DNA of 64,000 nucleotides from Eubacterium callanderi (lineage in GTDB: Bacteria > Bacillota > Clostridia > Eubacteriales > Eubacteriaceae): assembly GCF_900142645.1 (NCBI RefSeq), contig NZ_FRBP01000002.1:267582-331581 (forward strand), written 5' to 3'. A program made the position numbers and the translations under genes. The notes under the pieces were generated by a model. That model did no database searches, had not been told where the DNA came from, and saw nothing but the letters and a program-made list of their open reading frames with translations. This document shows, piece after piece, positions 59,027-64,000 of this stretch (its first letter is position 1; each line of letters opens with the position of its first letter).

Positions 59027-59640
59027 AACTTTATACCATAAATACCGAACCTTTAAGGGATTTGGATATTTTTGAAACACGCATTAAGGAGCTGCCGGAG
59101 TCTCGGGCAAAAAAAGCGCGAAGCTACCGCCTCGCCAAAGACCGAGCTTTGAGTCTTGGAGCAGGACTTCTGCTCAATCAGGCGCTTCGGGAAAGTGGGA
59201 TTAACCCTGTCACTGTGGAATTTGATACCTCTGAATGTAAGAAGCCCAGGCTCATAGAACATCCTGACTTTCATTTTAACATCGCCCACTCTGAGGCTTT
59301 CGCAATCCTGGGCGTGGGTGACACACCGCTTGGTGTAGACATTGAAAAAATCAGCCCCGTTCCGCTTGACATCGCCCGGCAATACTTTTTCAAGAGTGAA
59401 TACGCCTACCTTATGGCTTTGCCCGAAGCCCAGCGTACACTGGGCTTTTACCGGCTCTGGACCTTAAAAGAAAGCTTTATGAAGGCTGTGGGGCTGGGAT
59501 TTCAGCTTCCTCTTAATCATTTTGAAATAACGCTGACCGTACCCATTCAGATAAAACAGCAGGTTGATCGCCATGATTACACCTTTACCGAATACCAAGC
59601 CCTTCCAGATTACTGTATCAGCAGCTGCGAACAGCTTTAA
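59023..59640 (+). CDS. Sfp-type 4'-phosphopantetheinyl transferase
   Basis: This 205-residue protein overlaps the NRPS stop by 4 bases. It has the Sfp-type motifs KARSYRLAKDRALSLGAG, FNIAHSEAFA, GVDIEKI (D106, E108, magnesium ligands) and WTLKESFMKAVGLGF (E150, K154). It should convert the apo T domains of the NRPS to the holo form using CoA. The coupling by overlap suggests it is dedicated to this NRPS. Confidence 0.95.
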   Translation: MKLYTINTEPLRDLDIFETRIKELPESRAKKARSYRLAKDRALSLGAGLLLNQALRESGINPVTVEFDTSECKKPRLIEHPDFHFNIAHSEAFAILGVGDTPLGVDIEKISPVPLDIARQYFFKSEYAYLMALPEAQRTLGFYRLWTLKESFMKAVGLGFQLPLNHFEITLTVPIQIKQQVDRHDYTFTEYQALPDYCISSCEQL

Positions 59641-59662
59641 AAATATCGAAAGGATCAAAATT

Positions 59663-61231
59663 TTGAAGAAAAATTTGGAAATGCGTATCCTCGCGATCAT
59701 GCTGGCTTTATCTGCTCTCTTGTGTACCCTGATCGTATGGATTGCCTTTAGAACATATAAAAAACAAGTGGAATCGAATTACCTCACCATTGTCCAGAGC
59801 ATTTCATTAAAAGCCCTGGACGATGTTGACGCTGCCTCACTGGCTCTGCCAGAAAGCAACCCCGATTACCAAAATGAAATTCAAAAGCTAACTAATCTAA
59901 CTCATGTCATCGGTGTGCCTGACAGCGCTGTTTTTACTTTTGTCGAGGGACAGCTGCACTGGCTTCAGGACTCTGATTTCTCAGTCTCAAAAGAAGCTTT
60001 AGCTGACTACCTGACTGCCATACCCAAGGCCAATTTTGAAAGCGAGACTTATATCGCAGACGAAGCCGAATCACTATCTCTTGGACCAGAAGCCACCCTC
60101 GAATCTGGCGCAAAATACCCCAGCCTTTGCATTCCTCTTACCGACCACACAGGTAACGCTGTGGGCCTTGTAGGCTTGGTGATCCAAGGAAGCGGCTACC
60201 GCTACCAGCGGCTTGCTTTCGTGGGCTCTATCCTCATTGTTGCCTTGCCACTGATGCTTGTAACTACTTTGCTTTTCTTTTTCTATATGCGAAAAAGCGT
60301 TACTCGTCCCCTTTTAAAGATGACCAATGCTGCCGAACAGTTTAAAAAAACGGATTTATTTTCCGCCTCGCCCCAAAAACACGCGCTGTCTAATCTAAAT
60401 ATTCATACCGGTGATGAAATTGAAGGCTTGTCCAAACAGCTGGACAAAATGGGGAGCAGCTTGATCGCCACGATTCAACAACAAGTAGAGACCGAAAAAC
60501 AAAAACAGTGGCTTTTAAGCGAAATGCAAACTGCAGAAAATGTCCAGCGTAGTATGCTGCCAACAGATTTTCCAAAAGATCTGGATCTTTTTGCCACCAT
60601 GAATCCAGCCATTCAAATTGGTGGTGATTATTACGATTTTTACTACCTTGACGACCACCACCTGGCGATGACCATCGCCGATGTTTCTGGAAAAGGTATT
60701 CCCGCGGCGCTCTTTATGGCTTTATCTAAAACTGTGCTCAAGTTCATCATTACCAGCGGCGTTTCCCTCGCAAAGGCTTTGGAAATGTCTAATGACTACT
60801 TCTGTCAAAATGACTACGGCGGTATGTTCGTAACTGTTTTCACCGGTATTTTGGATCTGAACACCCATAAACTATGCTATGTAAACGCAGGCCATAACCC
60901 ACCGCTTATACGCCCTGCCGCTGATTCTGATTACATCTGGCTCGACACACCTCCAGATTTAGTGCTAGCTGTTATGGGAAATCAAAGCTATAGCGAATAT
61001 TCCTGCCAGTTAGCACCTGGAGCCAGTTTGTTTTTGTACACAGACGGTGTTACCGAAGCCCAAAATTCTGAAGGCAACTTTTACGGCGAGGCCCGCCTAA
61101 CCCAAACGATCAATGCAGCCAAAAGCCTTACTTCAAAATCCCTGCTGGCTGCTATCAAGGCCGATATTGACGCCTTTGCCGCATCCGCTCCTCAGGCGGA
61201 TGATATTACAATGTTAAGCATTAAACTTTAA
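59663..61231 (+). CDS. Membrane-bound SpoIIE-type PP2C phosphatase of the NRPS cluster
   Basis: The TTG at 59663, 7 bases after GAAAGGA, gives 522 residues; the frame opens further upstream but only inside the PPTase gene, and an ATG at 59681 is an alternative. A first helix (about residues 8-30) is followed by a ~150-residue extracytoplasmic sensor with IPLTDHTGNAVGLVGLVIQ (Cache/PAS-like end), a second helix (LTFVGSIL-type, about 190-215), a HAMP linker, and the PP2C domain with IGGDYYDF, DVSGKGIPAALFM, AGHNPPL, DGVTEAQ and ADDITML. It should dephosphorylate the STAS protein of the cluster in response to an outside signal. Confidence 0.9.
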   Translation: MKKNLEMRILAIMLALSALLCTLIVWIAFRTYKKQVESNYLTIVQSISLKALDDVDAASLALPESNPDYQNEIQKLTNLTHVIGVPDSAVFTFVEGQLHWLQDSDFSVSKEALADYLTAIPKANFESETYIADEAESLSLGPEATLESGAKYPSLCIPLTDHTGNAVGLVGLVIQGSGYRYQRLAFVGSILIVALPLMLVTTLLFFFYMRKSVTRPLLKMTNAAEQFKKTDLFSASPQKHALSNLNIHTGDEIEGLSKQLDKMGSSLIATIQQQVETEKQKQWLLSEMQTAENVQRSMLPTDFPKDLDLFATMNPAIQIGGDYYDFYYLDDHHLAMTIADVSGKGIPAALFMALSKTVLKFIITSGVSLAKALEMSNDYFCQNDYGGMFVTVFTGILDLNTHKLCYVNAGHNPPLIRPAADSDYIWLDTPPDLVLAVMGNQSYSEYSCQLAPGASLFLYTDGVTEAQNSEGNFYGEARLTQTINAAKSLTSKSLLAAIKADIDAFAASAPQADDITMLSIKL

Positions 61232-61241
61232 GGAGAAACAC

Positions 61242-61868
61242 ATGAATTTTATATACCGCCCCGCACAAATGAAGGATCTGGAGGAACTGGGCCATCTGTT
61301 TATTGAGACCTTTATTCACCGCGATCCTATGACCGCTCATCTACAGTTAACGGAAAATGAAGCCATGGATTACTGCCGGGTTATTTTTCCTGAATCCATC
61401 AAGGACGCGCTTACCTGTCTGGCGGTTGATAAAAACACAAACAAAATTGCCGGTTTTGCCAGTTCTTTCCGGGAAGATATCACAAATGACCCATCGGTGG
61501 TGTCCAGGCTGAACCCACGTCTTCTCGACGCTATGGCCGATACCAGTCATGTATTTGATATTCTTTTAAAACCACTGGAAAACCTTGAAGGCTATAATCC
61601 TCAAAAATGTTTTACCGTCATGTACGCTGGTGTTCATTCTAATTATACAGGGCACAGTCTGTCCATCTCTTTGACCCAAAACCTTCTGAATCGTGCTGTT
61701 GCCATTGGTTTTGAAACTGCTATTTCCGAATGTACCAGCAGCCGCTCCCTCAAACAGATTTTGCGACTCGGTTTCAAGGAAATCAATGCGGTAGCTTACA
61801 AAGATTTTGGTATTGATACCTTTAAGGATGTTCCTGGCGCTCTGACCCTTTGTTTTAAAGTTCTTTGA
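61242..61868 (+). CDS. GNAT family N-acetyltransferase
   Basis: This 208-residue protein starts 10 bases after the phosphatase stop with GGAG upstream. The fold is indicated by FIYRPAQMKDLEELGHLFIE at the N-terminus, IAGFASSFRED (beta-4), and the acetyl-CoA region VMYAGVHSNYTGHSLSISLTQ, with QILRLGFKEINAVAY near the end. Substrate unknown. At the end of the NRPS operon it could acylate the product, act in self-protection or act on a cluster protein. Confidence 0.85.
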   Translation: MNFIYRPAQMKDLEELGHLFIETFIHRDPMTAHLQLTENEAMDYCRVIFPESIKDALTCLAVDKNTNKIAGFASSFREDITNDPSVVSRLNPRLLDAMADTSHVFDILLKPLENLEGYNPQKCFTVMYAGVHSNYTGHSLSISLTQNLLNRAVAIGFETAISECTSSRSLKQILRLGFKEINAVAYKDFGIDTFKDVPGALTLCFKVL

Positions 61869-61908
61869 ACTTTAAAATCTGTTTTTACTACAATATGAGG
61901 AATACTCT

Positions 61909-62088
61909 CTATGTTTTGACCTTTTTATGATTTTTTATTACCATTAAATTACAAAGATAAAACACTGTCTGATCAGTGCCAGACTTAATGATAAAAGCCT
62001 TGGAACAAGATGTTTCAGGGCTTTTGTCATTATTTTCCAATTTCAAAACCATTTCATCATTTAAATAATACAAAGACGATGTATACTT
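61909..62088 (-). CDS. Doubtful small hypothetical protein (about 59 residues)
   Basis: An open frame that could begin at the ATG near 62088 gives MKYTSSLYYLNDEMVLKLEN and ends VIKNHKKVKT. The composition is protein-like but the ribosome-binding site is poor (AAAG). It lies next to a decayed transporter gene. I list it only as a possibility. Confidence 0.25.
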   Translation of the reverse strand, partial: KYTSSLYYLNDEMVLKLENNDKSPETSCSKAFIIKSGTDQTVFYLCNLMVIKNHKKVKT

Positions 62089-62547
62089 CATTTCTTTGAT
62101 TTTTGGCAAACATAATTGCGCCGCCGACAAAACGAATACTGTACAAGGTAGTCTTCATCTACTTTCTTCATATTTTTTATCAACCCAGCCAAACTACCAA
62201 CTAATCCCAGTTCTTCTCTTAAAACACTCCCCATTACCAACAAATTGTTTGGCGACTGAAAAGTCCACTGCCGAACGCAAGTATAGCGAGATACATAACA
62301 ATTATCACGATCGGTGTGGCGCCCCCAAGCATTGCCATACAAGTAAGTCCACCAGCAAAAGTCCAGCCATACCAGGGGTAAAGTCTCTCACATTCTGAAG
62401 ATAGAAAGGCATAATAATACTACTGCCAACAATGGCAATAAAAGCTGTCAACATAGCAAAAAGATTTAACGTAAATAAGTGGTGAATAAACCTCTGCTGA
62501 TTATCGCAAATTTTTGAACAAAGCAGAACTACTCGTAAAACTCGCAA
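62088..62547 (-). pseudogene. Decayed MFS (DHA2-type) transporter gene
   Basis: Pieces of an MFS protein lie in different frames. The first (62305-62547) has NLFAMLTAFIAIVGSSIIMP and FYLQNVRDFTPGMAGLLL. The second, in another frame, reads MAMLGGATPIVIIVMYLAIL and AFGSGLF. The third (62088 to about 62235) has SPNNLLVMGSVLREELGLVG and SLAGLIKNMK. These match consecutive parts of a DHA2 drug:proton antiporter with at least two frameshifts and an internal deletion, and both ends are missing. Confidence 0.75.
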
Positions 62548-62760
62548 AAATTATGTTATAAAAATGTTTTAGAGTTTATGTTTTCACTATACGCTCTTAA
62601 CGCATCATTCCAACCGTGTTTATCAAGTATGTTTATAAAGGCCAATGGCAGTTCATTGGAATAACGAGGTAAATGGCAGTTTGCCACTATTCTAAATAAG
62701 ATACAAACCAAGCATATAATCTATATCAAAGACAAAATTTTCACCGCCGCAATATTAAAA
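62548..62760. other. AT-rich non-coding stretch
   Basis: No gene seen. AATGGCAGTT occurs twice (about 62643 and 62672), the second followed by TGCCACTATT to form a small palindrome. Nothing else stands out. Confidence 0.35.
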
Positions 62761-62761
62761 A

Positions 62762-62793
62762 TGAACAGCCCATTGGAAGTCTCCAAGGGCTGT
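62762..62793 (-). terminator. Terminator after the repeat surface protein gene
   Basis: CAGCCC-TTGGA pairs with TCCAA-GGGCTG (one mismatch pair); on the reverse strand TTCATTTTTAAT follows. It is about 110 bases after the stop at 62903. Confidence 0.65.
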
Positions 62794-62902
62794 AAGATTT
62801 TCTCCTCTTGTTTTTAAGCTTACTTTGTTTTCGGTAAATGTTTTTCTCCTATCCACATAGTTTGCTTAAATAAGGATCCTGCTGTTAGTTTACAAATTAT
62901 TG

Positions 62903-64000
62903 TTATTTTCTGACTTTGATAGCAAGAACCACCCCAGAAGCTATGATAACAAGAACAATAACCCACATAGAAGTTTCTGAAAAAATACCTGTAGCAGGAG
63001 AGCCGGTAAGCTTGTTCTCCATTTCCATCTTTTCATTTACATCTTCATTTGAATTATTCGTTGAATCAGCAATCCATTTTGCATATAGGGTCATATTTCT
63101 ATTGACTCGGTCTGCATCAAAATTCCAGGCTACCAATGCTTCTGCCTCAAGAAACCATCCGCCAAATTTATACCCGGTTCGTACAGGTTCTGCCGGCATG
63201 TTAATTGTCGCACCAACTGGAATACCTTTAATTGTTTCGACATTCGATCCCCCCTGCGAATCGAAGATTACTGTATAAGTTTCTGGAATCGAAATCGCAT
63301 ACCATTTTGCATACAGAGTGGTGTTTTCATTTACGGTATGACTATCAAAATCCCAGGGATTTATGCATTCGGGCTCTTTGTGCCATCCATTAAACACGAA
63401 TCCTTCCATCTTTGGCGCTTCAGGTTCAAGAATGGTCGATCCAGCATTAACATTTTGAATAGGGTCAACGGAGGACCCCCCCTGCGAATCAAAAGTTACT
63501 GTATATAGGTTTAGAACAACGGGCTGCCAATTTGCATATAGGGTGATATTATTATTGACTGTATCTTGGTTAAAATCCCACGGAGTCAAGCATTCCGCCT
63601 CCTTATACCAACCTTTAAATATAAAGTTTTCATAAATTGGATTTTCTGGCTCAGTAATAGCACTACCCGGCCCAATACCAGTAATTGGAGGCACTGGTGA
63701 ACCTCCCTGGGAATCAAAGGTCACTGTATAACTCAAAATCTTTGACCATTTGGCGTACAGCGTCACATTCCCGGTCACCGTATCGGCCGCAAAATTCCAC
63801 GGCGTTGTCGTTTCAGCCTCTTTATACCAGCCTTCAAAAAACCATCCCTCGTAATTCGGCTCTTCTGGTTCACTTATCCGCGTGCCGGAAGCGACATTGG
63901 TAAGCGGGGCCACTGCTGAGCCGCCCTGCGAGTCAAAGGTCACCGTGTAACGGGGTACCGGAGTCCATTTGGCGTACAGCGTCACATTCCCGGTCACCGT
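62903..64000 (-). CDS. Surface protein with InlB/Listeria-Bacteroides-type repeats (N-terminus beyond window)
   Basis: The visible 365 residues are the C-terminal part. Four full repeats of about 72 residues plus one partial repeat follow the pattern TVTFDSQGGS, then a GYxFxGWY-like block (e.g. FEGWYKEAE) and VTLYAKW, the Flg_new/InlB B-repeat. Repeat starts lie near residues 13, 86, 160 and 232 of the visible part. The end is a Ser/Asn/Glu linker, SPATG (a possible LPxTG-like sortase motif variant), a membrane helix (MWVIVLVIIASGVVLAIK) and a short basic tail. It is a wall- or membrane-attached surface protein, perhaps an adhesin. DNA-level identity between the two outermost visible repeats points to recent duplication. 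Confidence 0.88.
   Translation of the reverse strand, partial: TVTGNVTLYAKWTPVPRYTVTFDSQGGSAVAPLTNVASGTRISEPEEPNYEGWFFEGWYKEAETTTPWNFAADTVTGNVTLYAKWSKILSYTVTFDSQGGSPVPPITGIGPGSAITEPENPIYENFIFKGWYKEAECLTPWDFNQDTVNNNITLYANWQPVVLNLYTVTFDSQGGSSVDPIQNVNAGSTILEPEAPKMEGFVFNGWHKEPECINPWDFDSHTVNENTTLYAKWYAISIPETYTVIFDSQGGSNVETIKGIPVGATINMPAEPVRTGYKFGGWFLEAEALVAWNFDADRVNRNMTLYAKWIADSTNNSNEDVNEKMEMENKLTGSPATGIFSETSMWVIVLVIIASGVVLAIKVRK
63700..64000 (-). repeat. Near-identical DNA repeat units in the surface protein gene
   Basis: The stretch around 63746-63782 and the one around 63965-64000 share an uninterrupted match of about 34 bases (CATTTGGCGTACAGCGTCAC and on), 219 bases apart, which is exactly 73 codons. 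The other repeats in the gene have diverged at DNA level while keeping the protein pattern. Confidence 0.75.

Noticed and set aside
1..64000. CRISPR array, prophage or insertion sequence
   Set aside because: No regularly spaced repeats, transposase, integrase or phage structural genes were seen; the only long repeats are within the surface protein gene.

Overview
The window looks like chromosome of a strictly anaerobic, Gram-positive Clostridia member, most likely an acetogen of the Eubacterium limosum/callanderi type. This is an inference from gene content: complete [FeFe]-hydrogenase maturation (HydE, HydG, HydF), a tungsten/molybdenum aldehyde:ferredoxin oxidoreductase, ThyX, LuxS, SepF/YlmG next to an YggS protein, TPP and THF riboswitches, and moderate GC with AT-rich intergenic regions. 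No prophage, IS element or CRISPR array was seen.

Layout. 1-2643 (minus): cell-division-linked cluster HlyD-like protein (frameshifted) - YggS - SepF - YggT. 2702-9372: tRNA-Pro, a GadC-like permease with a D-lactate dehydrogenase, a membrane-sensor PP2C phosphatase and a FUSC protein. 9522-11260: a MATE exporter and a CsoR-family repressor in one operon, with a CsoR-type operator over the promoter. 11269-15213: thiamine operon thiC-thiM-thiE-thiD behind a TPP riboswitch and terminator. 15269-16166: a YtaF/MntP-like gene with an unidentified structured leader. 16255-19423: hypothetical membrane and secreted proteins and a peptidase-C26 enzyme. 19630-20222: a candidate stand-alone structured RNA, a 49-codon gene and tRNA-Thr. 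20388-24483: folate region with two near-identical THF riboswitches, one before folT and one before folE-HD protein-folP-folBK. 24513-27650: class II aldolase, RluA-type synthase, RecU, LuxS. 28224-32518: hydrogenase-maturation operon (TM1266-like regulator, HydE, HydG, HydF) behind an attenuator-like leader. 32520-41055: broken GGDEF-EAL gene, ThyX, YgjP-like protease, methyltransferase, TetR regulator, NSS transporter. 41116-45607: aor-moaD-like-adh operon divergent from a PucR regulator. 45734-50726: response regulator, histidine kinase, ABC ATPase and FtsX permease.

The most striking locus is 50987-61868. A STAS anti-anti-sigma protein, an RsbW-like ATPase, a 2442-residue NRPS (C-A-T-C-A-T-reductase), an Sfp-type phosphopantetheinyl transferase, a membrane-bound SpoIIE-type phosphatase and a GNAT acetyltransferase are packed in one direction with overlapping or nearly touching genes. 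This suggests a (possibly N-acylated) dipeptide-aldehyde pathway carried together with its own partner-switching signalling module. The window ends with a decayed MFS gene and the 3' part of a surface protein made of InlB/Listeria-Bacteroides-type repeats.
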